From Bernardetia sp042180575 (lineage in GTDB: Bacteria > Bacteroidota > Bacteroidia > Cytophagales > Bernardetiaceae): a DNA stretch of 64,000 bases. This document shows, one piece after another, positions 26,544 to 34,983 of the stretch; position 1 is the first letter of the stretch, and every line of letters begins with the position of its first letter. The notes beneath the pieces were generated by a model that was given only the letters and a program-made list of their open reading frames with translations, did no database searches and was not told the DNA's origin. Where the stretch lies: the NCBI RefSeq assembly GCF_042180575.1, contig NZ_CP170094.1:5394001-5458000 (forward strand), given 5' to 3'. Position numbers and translations under genes: made by a program.

Positions 26544-29500
26544 CTACTGCTCCTCAATAATCGCAATCTCTTCCTCACTAAGTCCATACAACCCATACAC
26601 CAAAACATCAATCTCACTTTCTAGCGCACTCGTGTCGGCTGATGGATTTACTTTTTTTAGAGACAGGATTTGAGTTACTTTTTCTTCTATTTGGGTTTCG
26701 TTTTTTGAATCTGGATTTTTTGGAATGGGAATATTAGATAAATGCCCTCTTTTTACTTCTGCTAATGCTTCTCCTACTTCATTATTAATTATGTTTTGAT
26801 AAAACCAGTTCGAGAAAGTGCTATTTATTAATCCTAATAAAAACTCTTCAGAATAATTATCATTTTTAGAAATTATGGTGTATAAGTTATTTCTGACTAT
26901 AAATTGGTTATAATCTAAAGTGGCAATTAAACTGCTTCCAGTTTGTCTTATTACTATTTTTTTCTCTGCATCATAATTAGCAGAATATCTAGGTTCTGCT
27001 AACCAATCTCCAAAACTTATGTAGTAATTCTCTTTCCATAAGGTTATATATCTATTTATTAAACTTCCTCTGAGTAAAGGAACAAATGTGTTATCAATTT
27101 GAGACGTTTTTACAAATGGTTTATTTTTTACTATACTTGCAGTTTGCTTAGGTTTTCCCTTACCTTTTTGAAAAGGTTTTGTACCTAACGTAATATTTGC
27201 AACTTCATCTAAATTAGAGTGTACAGATATTTTTTTTGCAATGTGCAAAGCTTTTTTCGAAGCATAAATGTTTAATGGGTTACTATAATTATCAGATAAT
27301 GAGTTTCTATCAAAACTGTTAAATATGATTTCTTCCTCTTCTCCTATTATTTCAACTTCTATTACATCTGATTCAATATTTGATTTAGAGCCATAAATAA
27401 TTGCAGTATCAACAACAGCTTCTTCAAACACAGGTTTTTGAAATGCTCTAATATTTGATAATTTTAATTCTGAATAAAGTAGCTTTCGAATATTTGGTGT
27501 TTTCAAACTAAATAACCAAGTATTAGGAACAATAAAAGAAAAACTACCCTTTTGTGAAATGATTTGATTGCATCTCTCACAAAAAGTCATATAAATATCT
27601 AATTGATAATCTGAATAATTATAAGCTGTTTTAATCCATTCTTTTTCAGATTTAGAAAAAATATTTCCATAAGGAGGATTCCCAATGACCACATCAAACC
27701 CAATAAAATTTCCATTTTTATCCAATACTTCTGGAAACTCAAAACGCCATTCGAAAGCATTTTGATAGATTTTATTGCTTTTTATATCTTCAATTTCTGT
27801 GTTTAGTTTCAGAACTTCTTTTTGTAGCTTGTCTATTTTTTTGTCTTTTGCTTTTTGTTCTGTTTTTGAGAGTTCGAAAACGGAAGTTTGAGTGAGCAAA
27901 GTTTGTAGTTCAGCCGTTTTTTTGGAAAGTGCCAACACTTTTGGGTCTTTTTTGCTTACCTCGCTTCTAAAATCTGTTTTTATGGTTTCGATGAGCTTTT
28001 CCATTTCGTATTTCTGTTCTTTGCTCGTCGCATTTCTATACGTCTGAACAGCCACACGGTACGAATCTATCGTCCATTTGCTTTTTTTGAGAGCCTTGCT
28101 AATATCAGCATCCAAATCAAACCGACTTATCAAAGAGTTTCCAGTTTTGATATTAATATCAATATTTGGCAGCGTTTCTAGTTCTTCAAAATTACTTTCC
28201 CCAGTATAATAGGCATTTTTCAAAAGCTCAATCCAAAGACGCAAACGACATATTTTGACAGAATTTGGATTAATATCAACACCAAAAAGACAGTTTTCTA
28301 TCAGTTTTTGTTTTTCGTGAAAAAGCGTTTTTTGTATGGTCTGACTTTGTTTATTTCCAATTTGATACTCAAAAAAATCAGTTTCGGTTTCGAAGGCGAA
28401 AAGTTCATCATTTTCTATACGCATCTCAACAGGCAAACCTTTTCCATTTTCATCAGCCAAAATTCCTAATTCAGATTTTATGGTAATCAGTTCGTTGAGT
28501 GCAGAAACCAAAAAGTGTCCAGAACCCACAGCAGGGTCGCAAATTTTGAGCGAATCAAAGATTTTATTGTTTTTGAGTTTGTCAGTCGATTTATATTGAG
28601 GTTGCAAAAATTCTTGTAAATCCTCAAAACTCTCAAATTCCATTTTATACTCTTCCGAAAACTTCTGCACCACCGAACGACGCAGCGTTTGGCGACACAT
28701 ATACATCGTAATAAAACTCGGAGTATAAAATGAACCATCTTTGTAGCCGTTTATTTTTTCAAAAATAAGTCCCAAAACAGAGGCATTAATTAGCGTTTTC
28801 TTGTCTTTTCGTATTTCCTCCGTTCCTTCCGAACTAAAATTATAAGCATCTAAAAACTGAAATAAATAACTCAAAGGCGTTTCTTTTCCAGTCCTGCGAA
28901 CTCCGTTGCCATCTTTTAAAATGGTTTTGAAATACAAAGTGAGTTCTGCATCATCGGAAAGATTACTTGCATTTACGACATCATTTTCCAAAAGTGTTTC
29001 CTCAAAAAGCGAACTATTAAGGTACGGAATATGACTAAAATCTTTCAAAAATTCTCTTCTATCTTTAGGTCTTTTTGCCAAAACACCAAAAAACAAATCA
29101 TCTAAAGTAACAAAATCTTTAATCGTTTGACTGTTCAAAAATTTATATTTCTGACGAATTTCCTTTTTTTCTGTTTTGTGATATTGTAATAATTGCGCTT
29201 CCAAAAGTTTTAGAAAAAGAATACGATTTGTCCACGTAATGCAGAGTTCTAGGGCGATATTTTCTAGTCTTTCGGTGTCGTTATCTCCATAACTTTTATA
29301 ATTGTCGATGCGTTCTGGTCGCTTTCTTTCTAGTTTTGAGAGTGCATTTTCCAAAAAAGAACCCATTTCACGCTGCTTTTCATTTTTTCGCTTGATTACT
29401 TTTTTGTTCTGTTCCTTTACTTCTTCTAGTCCTAAAATATGCAAAAGTTCATTATAAAAATCTTTATTGAGTGAGTTAGAATCATTAGCAAACGGCTTTT

Positions 29501-30245
29501 TGAGCAAATGAACAGGCGACAAAATTTTGTAGAGATGAATGAGTTTTTTCTCTTCTTTTTGTGCTTTTTGGTCGGTTTCGTCTTGTTCTTTACCTTTTTT
29601 ATCAAGATTGATTTTGAAGTTTTCTAGTTCCTTTTGATAATCTCTTAAATCAAAATGGGTGTAGGTAATTTCTTGTTCAGAATTTGCGATAAAATGCTGT
29701 GCAATTTCTTCGTAAAAATGTTTGGTGCTTTTTTTATCTCTTTTAGTATCATTATATTTTTTGACCAATCCTTTATTCTGATAAAATACTTTATCAAACT
29801 GCGTTTCATCAAACACAAACCACTGATAAACATCAGTAATAATCAGCCTTTTTACTTCTGTATTTTTGTTTTCTATTCGCTCTTTCAGGTAATAAAAAAT
29901 AAGCTGTTGAAACGATTTTTTATTGAGATTTTCGGAGCTTACAAACTCACTACTATTCGGTTTTTTGTTTTCTATCATCACTCCGACAGGGCTTTTTTGC
30001 GTGTCTTGATGATGAATAACGGTATCTACATCAACGGCTGGATTGATGGCGTGAAGATTTTTATAATAGGCATCTTTCAAAAAGTCTGACATCAAGACTT
30101 TTGTATTTTCTTCTCGCTGTTTTTCCATCTCGTCAAGCAATTTTTCTAAAGCTATTCTGAACGCTTCGAATTCCTTTATTTCGACGTGTTCTTTTCTGTA
30201 GGCTTGATTGAGCGATTGAGCAGGTGTTTGTTTTTCGAATTTCAT
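26544..30245 (-). CDS. Type IIG restriction-modification enzyme (Eco57I-like)
   Basis: 1,233 residues combining nuclease, methyltransferase and specificity parts. An N-terminal PD-(D/E)xK-like region (about 70-100: VDVDTVIHHQD...VGVMIENKKP) contains an E-x-K pair. Helical linkers follow. SAM-binding motif I is DPAVGSGHFLVSALNEL near 570 and N6-adenine motif IV is NPPYGN near 855. The C-terminal 350 residues look like a TaqI/Eco57I-type target recognition domain (ISFGDWLAEPRYSANYDAEKKIVIRQTGSSL, NNLYTI). One protein should both cut and methylate. No separate S, R or M gene is adjacent, and repeats A-C flank it, which fits lateral gain. A DNA methyltransferase without cleavage is possible if the E-x-K is not catalytic. 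Confidence 0.85.
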   Translation of the reverse strand: MKFEKQTPAQSLNQAYRKEHVEIKEFEAFRIALEKLLDEMEKQREENTKVLMSDFLKDAYYKNLHAINPAVDVDTVIHHQDTQKSPVGVMIENKKPNSSEFVSSENLNKKSFQQLIFYYLKERIENKNTEVKRLIITDVYQWFVFDETQFDKVFYQNKGLVKKYNDTKRDKKSTKHFYEEIAQHFIANSEQEITYTHFDLRDYQKELENFKINLDKKGKEQDETDQKAQKEEKKLIHLYKILSPVHLLKKPFANDSNSLNKDFYNELLHILGLEEVKEQNKKVIKRKNEKQREMGSFLENALSKLERKRPERIDNYKSYGDNDTERLENIALELCITWTNRILFLKLLEAQLLQYHKTEKKEIRQKYKFLNSQTIKDFVTLDDLFFGVLAKRPKDRREFLKDFSHIPYLNSSLFEETLLENDVVNASNLSDDAELTLYFKTILKDGNGVRRTGKETPLSYLFQFLDAYNFSSEGTEEIRKDKKTLINASVLGLIFEKINGYKDGSFYTPSFITMYMCRQTLRRSVVQKFSEEYKMEFESFEDLQEFLQPQYKSTDKLKNNKIFDSLKICDPAVGSGHFLVSALNELITIKSELGILADENGKGLPVEMRIENDELFAFETETDFFEYQIGNKQSQTIQKTLFHEKQKLIENCLFGVDINPNSVKICRLRLWIELLKNAYYTGESNFEELETLPNIDINIKTGNSLISRFDLDADISKALKKSKWTIDSYRVAVQTYRNATSKEQKYEMEKLIETIKTDFRSEVSKKDPKVLALSKKTAELQTLLTQTSVFELSKTEQKAKDKKIDKLQKEVLKLNTEIEDIKSNKIYQNAFEWRFEFPEVLDKNGNFIGFDVVIGNPPYGNIFSKSEKEWIKTAYNYSDYQLDIYMTFCERCNQIISQKGSFSFIVPNTWLFSLKTPNIRKLLYSELKLSNIRAFQKPVFEEAVVDTAIIYGSKSNIESDVIEVEIIGEEEEIIFNSFDRNSLSDNYSNPLNIYASKKALHIAKKISVHSNLDEVANITLGTKPFQKGKGKPKQTASIVKNKPFVKTSQIDNTFVPLLRGSLINRYITLWKENYYISFGDWLAEPRYSANYDAEKKIVIRQTGSSLIATLDYNQFIVRNNLYTIISKNDNYSEEFLLGLINSTFSNWFYQNIINNEVGEALAEVKRGHLSNIPIPKNPDSKNETQIEEKVTQILSLKKVNPSADTSALESEIDVLVYGLYGLSEEEIAIIEEQ

Positions 30246-30273
30246 AAAAAATGCAATCTATAAATATTTTTAC

Positions 30274-30304
30274 CAAAGATACATTTTGTATATAAAAAAA
30301 GAAA
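30274..30304 (-). promoter_or_regulatory. Promoter of the type IIG gene
   Basis: On the minus strand TTTC (30301-30304) is followed after 19 bases by TATCTTTG (30274-30281). This fits the Bacteroidota consensus with one change in the -33 box. A similar TATCTTTG lies upstream of the TSUP gene at 31274-31281. Confidence 0.5.
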
Positions 30305-30349
30305 TAGAAAAATTATTTTCTTGATTTATGAAATTATTTTTTTTGAAAA

Positions 30350-30439
30350 GTAGGTCAAAGGCTTGCCTTTGACTTGTTATACAGTCATTTTTCATTTCAA
30401 AAAAAACAAAATACAGTCAAAGGCAAGCCTTTAACCTAC
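30350..30439. repeat. Fold-back repeat 'aaggcttgcctttg', copy C
   Basis: Left arm gtaggtcaaaggcttgcctt, right arm aaaggcaagcctttaacctac. It lies just upstream of the type IIG promoter, on the far side of the gene from copies A and B. A ccgttgttgatgtctcaccaacgac near-hairpin follows at 30463. Confidence 0.8.
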
Positions 30440-30502
30440 AAATACGGTTTGTTTTTTTCTTGCCGTTGTTGATGTCTCACCAACGACAAAAACCACAAAT
30501 AA

Positions 30503-31240
30503 TCAATTCCAAAAGAATACTTTTAGAATAGTAATAATTCCGATAAGAAGAATGAGAGCTAAAGAAATGGTTTTGAATTGTTCTTGAGGGATTTTTTCAA
30601 GAATTTTCTTTCCTATATATGTCCCAACTAATCCAATAACAAACAGAAATGGAATATAAATAAGATGGTCTGGATTGATATATCCATTTTGATAATAGAC
30701 AATAGTTCTTGAAAAATCTATCAAAAAATCAATAAAAGCAGACGTAGCAATAAAAATGCTTTTTTCTAAATTGAAGGCAGCCATTGTAAGTCCTCTAATT
30801 GCGCCACCTGTTCCCAAAAAACCAGCCGAAAAGCCAGAAAGAATGCCACCGATTACAGAATTTTGTTTGTTGGGTGTAATGACCATATTTTTTTTGATAA
30901 GAAAAAGTGCGCTTAATGCTACCAAAAAAATACCCAATACAATTTCTAAATAGAGTGTACTAATATATTTGGAAAGAATTCCACCCACAACTACAAAAAT
31001 AACAGAAGGCACACCAATATACAAAATCAAAAATTTGTCTAATCCTTTTCTAAACAAAAAAATCTTACTGATATTGCTAGAAAGATGAAAAACAGCCGTC
31101 AGACCAAGTACAGAATGAAAATCAAAATAAAAATTGCCAATCGGAACAAAAAATACAGATGAACCAAAACCTCCAATCGTTCCAATAATTTCAGCTAAAA
31201 GTGCAAGAAGTAAAAAAACTATATTGACATCAATTTTCAT
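30503..31240 (-). CDS. TSUP family (TauE/SafE) permease
   Basis: 245 residues with about eight hydrophobic helices in two halves. The family's glycine-rich repeats are visible as GTIGGFGSSVFFVPIG near the start and GFSAGFLGTGGAIRGLTMAA in the middle. These carriers move sulfite, sulfoacetate or related organosulfur anions in several bacteria. The substrate here is unknown, with no sulfur gene next to it. It is probably transcribed alone from a minus-strand -7 box TATCTTTG at 31274-31281. Confidence 0.85.
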   Translation of the reverse strand: MKIDVNIVFLLLALLAEIIGTIGGFGSSVFFVPIGNFYFDFHSVLGLTAVFHLSSNISKIFLFRKGLDKFLILYIGVPSVIFVVVGGILSKYISTLYLEIVLGIFLVALSALFLIKKNMVITPNKQNSVIGGILSGFSAGFLGTGGAIRGLTMAAFNLEKSIFIATSAFIDFLIDFSRTIVYYQNGYINPDHLIYIPFLFVIGLVGTYIGKKILEKIPQEQFKTISLALILLIGIITILKVFFWN

Positions 31241-31523
31241 TTTTTTTGAAATTAAAGAGTAAAAAAACCTTTATCAAAGATAGCTTTTCTAATTTTATAC
31301 TTACTTTGTTTATATCAAATTTTTTAAATTTATAAAGAATCAAAATAACGTTATTTTTGGTGTCTTTACCGATAGATTTTATATTCATGTCTAGTACTCT
31401 ACAAATAATCTTTAGATTTGCTAGGTTTTTGTTTGTAGTTGTGTTTTTAAGTATTTTTCTAAAAAAGTTGCTTACTTTGTAGCATCTTTTGTATTTTTTA
31501 TAAAATTGACCCTAATTAATTGT

Positions 31524-32498
31524 ATGAATAAGTTGGTATCTCTATTGTCATTTTCTAAAATAGCTTTTATAATTTTGTGTAGTTTTTTTAGTATAATTTC
31601 TTTTGTCTCAGTGGCGCAAACGGCTTCGGATATTGAAGGAAAGGTAGAAGAGAGTAAAAAAAATGAACTTTCTGCTCGCCAAAAACAAAAACTCAAAAAC
31701 CCAAATCGTAAACCTTTTACGGCAGTTATTGGAGCCATGCAAGTAGAAGTAGAGTTATTTAAGCTAAAAGTTCATCCAAAACGAGATACAGTAATTATGG
31801 GAATTACTTTTACGGTTGGCAAAATGCGTACTCGTGATGTTGTGGTTGTTAAGTCTGGAATTGGTAAAGTAAATTCTGCCATGACAGCAGCTCTTTTATT
31901 AGAACATTTCAATCCATCAGAAGTAATTTTTACAGGAATTGCAGGAGGAATTGATTCTTTACTCTTACCAGGTGATATTGTAGTGGGAGATAGAGCAGCA
32001 CAACACGATTTTGGACAATTAACAACAGAAGGAATAACTGTGTGGCAGACTTTTGATTATGATGAAACTTCAAATCCATTGTACTTTCCATGTGATTCTC
32101 TTTTGATTGCCAAGACACAAGAAGCAGGAGAAAAAGCAAGAATAAAATTTATCAGAACCTATGATGCCAAACGCAAACCAACTGTAAATACAGGTACAAT
32201 CGTAACAGGAGATGTTTTTGTAGCCTCAACACAATTCAAAAACAGATTGGAAAAAGAATTTAAAGCAAAAGCAGTTGAGATGGAAGGAGGAGCAGTTGCT
32301 CAAATTTGTTATCAACAGGGAGTTCCGTTTGTAGTCATCAGAAGTATTAGTGATACAGCCGATGAAAATGCAGCCAAATTATACAAAAAGTTTTTGAAGG
32401 TAGCCTCTTTTAATGCTGCTCATTTGGTTAGTGAACTGATTTTTCTGTTAGAGGAAGAAGAAAAGAAGCAAGTAAATAAAAAGGAAACAGAAAAATAA
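31524..32498 (+). CDS. Exported 5'-methylthioadenosine/S-adenosylhomocysteine nucleosidase-like protein
   Basis: 324 residues from ATG 31524; the longer frame starts at TTG. A hydrophobic N-terminus (MNKLVSLLSFSKIAFIILCSFFSIISFVSVAQ) predicts a signal peptide. The PNP_UDP domain begins FTAVIGAMQVEVELF and shows FTGIAGGID, VEMEGGAVAQICYQQ and the catalytic Asp in SISDTADENA. The family hydrolyses MTA or SAH to the base and sugar. The canonical enzyme is cytosolic, so an exported form may act on external purine nucleosides. A charged tail (EEEEKKQVNKKETEK) closes it. Confidence 0.8.
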   Translation: MNKLVSLLSFSKIAFIILCSFFSIISFVSVAQTASDIEGKVEESKKNELSARQKQKLKNPNRKPFTAVIGAMQVEVELFKLKVHPKRDTVIMGITFTVGKMRTRDVVVVKSGIGKVNSAMTAALLLEHFNPSEVIFTGIAGGIDSLLLPGDIVVGDRAAQHDFGQLTTEGITVWQTFDYDETSNPLYFPCDSLLIAKTQEAGEKARIKFIRTYDAKRKPTVNTGTIVTGDVFVASTQFKNRLEKEFKAKAVEMEGGAVAQICYQQGVPFVVIRSISDTADENAAKLYKKFLKVASFNAAHLVSELIFLLEEEEKKQVNKKETEK

Positions 32499-32631
32499 AA
32501 TCAGTAAAAATAAGTATATTTTGATTAAATTGTGCTTTCAAACTTGATTAACTTGAGCAATCAAATTAGTATTAAAATGCAGGTTTGAAATTTTACCGTT
32601 TACCTATACTCAGTATTTAAAACTTATTTTT

Positions 32632-33051
32632 ATGAAAAAGATTGCCCTTTTAGCTCTTGCAGCTACATTTATGTTTGCTTGTCAAACTAAAAAAACAGAA
32701 GCTACTGAAGAAGTTGCAGTAGAAGACATGGAACTTTTAGAAGAAACTCCAACTGAGGAAGTTGTAGTAGTTGATGAAACTCCACAAGAAACAGTATATC
32801 AAGTGCGTGGTATGATTGTCGAAATTCCAGAAGCTGATGCAGAAGGAAATACGATGGTAATGGTTAGTCATGAAGAAATTCCTGAGGTAATGGGAGCTAT
32901 GAAAATGGCTTTGAAATCAAATGCTGCTTACCTAAGCGAAATAGCAAAAGATGATAAAGTTTCTTTTGAGATGGTCAAAACTGATGAAGGCTACACAATG
33001 AGAAATGTAGCTAAACTTCCAGCAGAAACAGAACTTACTTTAATGAAGTAA
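32632..33051 (+). CDS. Lipoprotein with CusF-like copper-binding domain
   Basis: 139 residues with a lipoprotein signal (MKKIALLALAATFMFACQ, lipobox FAC). An acidic Glu/Thr/Val linker leads to a C-terminal domain of about 75 residues, YQVRGMIVEIP...MVMVSHEEIPEVMGAMKMALK...DDKVSFEMV. This follows the CusF_Ec beta-barrel pattern: a His before EEIP and two Met in the MxMxL strand match copper ligands. It probably binds or transfers Cu(I) in the periplasm. No efflux pump is adjacent. Confidence 0.7.
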   Translation: MKKIALLALAATFMFACQTKKTEATEEVAVEDMELLEETPTEEVVVVDETPQETVYQVRGMIVEIPEADAEGNTMVMVSHEEIPEVMGAMKMALKSNAAYLSEIAKDDKVSFEMVKTDEGYTMRNVAKLPAETELTLMK

Positions 33052-33058
33052 TTCAATC

Positions 33059-33092
33059 AAACCTATAAGGTTTTTGAAAATCTTATAGGTTT
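33059..33092. terminator. Hairpin between convergent genes
   Basis: Stem aaacctataag (33059-33069) / cttataggttt (33082-33092). It lies just after the CusF-like gene and overlaps the last codons of the convergent GNAT gene, so it could serve both strands. Confidence 0.6.
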
Positions 33093-33655
33093 AGATTTTG
33101 AAAATCCCCTCTATTTATCTCATAAAGCACACAAATTTCTAATTCTGGATCATTTTCTAAAGCTGGGTGTCTGAAATCTTTTACGTATTTCATTCCAATT
33201 TTCTCCATGACTTTCCTAGATTTTAGATTTATTTTTGGTGCTACTGCTTTTATAGATTCTAGTTTTTTATTTTCATCTAAGTCATTAAAGGCAAATTCTA
33301 AACAACGTTTTGCGCCTTCACTTGCATAGCCTTTGTACCAGTATTTTTTAGCTAATCGCCAACCAATATCTACACAAGGCGTAAAATCAGCTTCAAAATT
33401 TTGTTCTGCTATTCCGATAAAACCAATAAACTCTTCTGTTTCTAATTCATCAACAGCAAAATAACAGAAACCATGTTTTTCAAATTGATTCGTCATTTTT
33501 TCTATCAATAATTTTGTTTGTTCTAAAGAAGGCAAATAAGGAAAAAACTCCATGACTTCTTCATCAGAGTTTAAAGCAAAAAGTTTTTCTGTATCAGAAT
33601 CTTGCCAGTTTCTGAAACCTAATCGTTGTGATTTAAAAATATATTTGTTATTCAA
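33083..33655 (-). CDS. GNAT acetyltransferase, RimJ/RimL type
   Basis: 190 residues. It opens in the RimJ/RimL manner (SQRLGFRNWQDSDTEKLFALNSDEEVMEFF) and continues with GFCYFAVDELETEEFIGFIGI, DIGWRLAKKYWYKGYASEGAKRCLEFAF (acetyl-CoA pyrophosphate loop) and KVMEKIGMKYVKDFRHP. These enzymes acetylate an N-terminal or side-chain amine. The substrate is not predictable. It is cytosolic and monocistronic, with a large fold-back repeat upstream. Confidence 0.85.
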   Translation of the reverse strand: MNNKYIFKSQRLGFRNWQDSDTEKLFALNSDEEVMEFFPYLPSLEQTKLLIEKMTNQFEKHGFCYFAVDELETEEFIGFIGIAEQNFEADFTPCVDIGWRLAKKYWYKGYASEGAKRCLEFAFNDLDENKKLESIKAVAPKINLKSRKVMEKIGMKYVKDFRHPALENDPELEICVLYEINRGDFQNLNL

Positions 33656-33713
33656 AGTAGGTTGTTTTTTAGTGAATTCTATTTTGATTAAATTTGTGAT
33701 TCCAAAAATACTA

Positions 33714-33870
33714 GGGCAAACGCACGAAAATAAAATGTGTGATTTTACACTCTTTTTGACCTATTTTTTTAGTTTTAAAATTCAAGCGAGGACGATTGAA
33801 TTAGACAAAAACTGGTTCAATCGTCCTCGCTTGAACCAATTCTTAAAAAATAAAATTTCGTGCGTTTGCC
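33714..33870. repeat. Nested fold-back element before the ferredoxin gene
   Basis: Outer arms ggcaaacgcacga (33715-33727) and tcgtgcgtttgcc (33858-33870) are perfectly inverted. Inner arms ttcaagcgaggacgattgaa (33781-33800) and ttcaatcgtcctcgcttgaa (33816-33835) form a perfect 20-bp stem. The inner motif ttcaagcg...cgcttgaa recurs in the palindrome at 40969-41004. It ends 25 bp before the ferredoxin start. Confidence 0.75.
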
Positions 33871-33895
33871 TTACAAAAATACTAAAAAAAATAAA

Positions 33896-34246
33896 ATGGC
33901 ATTACGAATAACAGATGCGTGTATAAATTGTGGAGCTTGTCAGATAGAATGCCCAAATAATGCGATTTATGAGGGTTCTCAAAACTGGTCTTTTGCAGAA
34001 GGAACAAGTTTAGAAAAAATAGAAACCGAAGATGGAAGAGTTTTAGACGCACACACAGAATTTCCTCCTTTGGATGATTTTATTTACTATATAATAGCTG
34101 ATAAATGTACAGAATGTAATGGTTTTCATGACGAACCTCAATGTGCCTTTGTTTGTCCTGTTGATTGTTGTGTTTTGGATGAAAACTTTGAAGAAACAGA
34201 ACAAGAGTTATTATTGAAAAAAGCGTGGCTACACGAAAAACAATAA
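33896..34246 (+). CDS. 4Fe-4S dicluster ferredoxin
   Basis: 116 residues from ATG 33896; the longer frame begins inside the fold-back repeat. The two cluster motifs are CINCGACQIECP at residues 9-20 and CTECNGFHDEPQCAFVCPVDCC further on. The second has the longer spacing typical of YfhL-like ferredoxins. An acidic segment of about 45 residues separates the two. It should carry two low-potential [4Fe-4S] clusters as an electron carrier. Its partner is unknown. Confidence 0.9.
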   Translation: MALRITDACINCGACQIECPNNAIYEGSQNWSFAEGTSLEKIETEDGRVLDAHTEFPPLDDFIYYIIADKCTECNGFHDEPQCAFVCPVDCCVLDENFEETEQELLLKKAWLHEKQ

Positions 34247-34359
34247 TTTAATTTATAAAAAAAGATGCGTTATTTCTCCTATTTTCTTGTTCTATGGCAT
34301 CCAAAAAATGGTTTTATCTATTTCTAAACAGCTTTAATATTACCAAACATTATCAATCT

Positions 34360-34842
34360 ATGAAAAACATTTTATTTTTAATTCTGATTTTTATCTCTAG
34401 TTCATCTATTACTTTTGGACAAGCTACCCTGTCAGATTCTATTTCTCAAGAATATAAAAATTATCAAGAAAAAAAAGCAAAAAAGATAAAAGAAGAGTCT
34501 GTTTTTACAAAAATCATTAATAGAGAACTTCCTGCAACTATTTTATATGAAGATGATACTGTTATTGCTTTTTTACCTTTAAAACTTCAAGCAAAAGTTC
34601 ATATTTTGATTGTACCTAAAAAAGAAATTCATACTATAAATGACCTTACAGAAGAAGATGCTATTATTATTGGAAAATTATTTTTGGTTGCCAAGCAGTT
34701 AGCTAAAGAACAAGGAATTGCAGAAACAGGATATAGAGTGGCAATGAATACAAATAAAGATGCAGGACAGTCTGTTTTTCACTTGCATCTGCATTTATTA
34801 GGAGGGCAAAACGTAGGAGCAATGATAGATAAAGAAAAGTAA
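34360..34842 (+). CDS. Exported HIT-family protein
   Basis: 160 residues from ATG 34360 (MKNILFLILIFISSSSITFGQ), which is a signal peptide; the longer frame puts 22 unlikely residues before it. The HIT domain shows IFTKIINRELPATILYEDDTV-like spacing, HILIVPKKEIHTINDL and the catalytic histidine triad HLHLHLLGG. HIT enzymes hydrolyse nucleoside phosphoramidates or dinucleotides and are normally cytosolic. Secretion of this one is unusual. Confidence 0.85.
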   Translation: MKNILFLILIFISSSSITFGQATLSDSISQEYKNYQEKKAKKIKEESVFTKIINRELPATILYEDDTVIAFLPLKLQAKVHILIVPKKEIHTINDLTEEDAIIIGKLFLVAKQLAKEQGIAETGYRVAMNTNKDAGQSVFHLHLHLLGGQNVGAMIDKEK

Positions 34843-34983
34843 AAACATAAGTAATTTTTATTTACTTATTCAAGCCAAACGTCATACTTTTAATTTTATT
34901 CTAAATTGGTTTGTAATTCTACTCTTTTCATTGTAATTTTAATCAAAATTAAACTAGTTTTTCATTTTACCCTCATTTTTTAT

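Noticed and set aside
26182..26673. Plus-strand 163-codon frame
   Set aside because: It runs through repeat B, a fold-back and the palindrome, then into the antisense of the type IIG gene.
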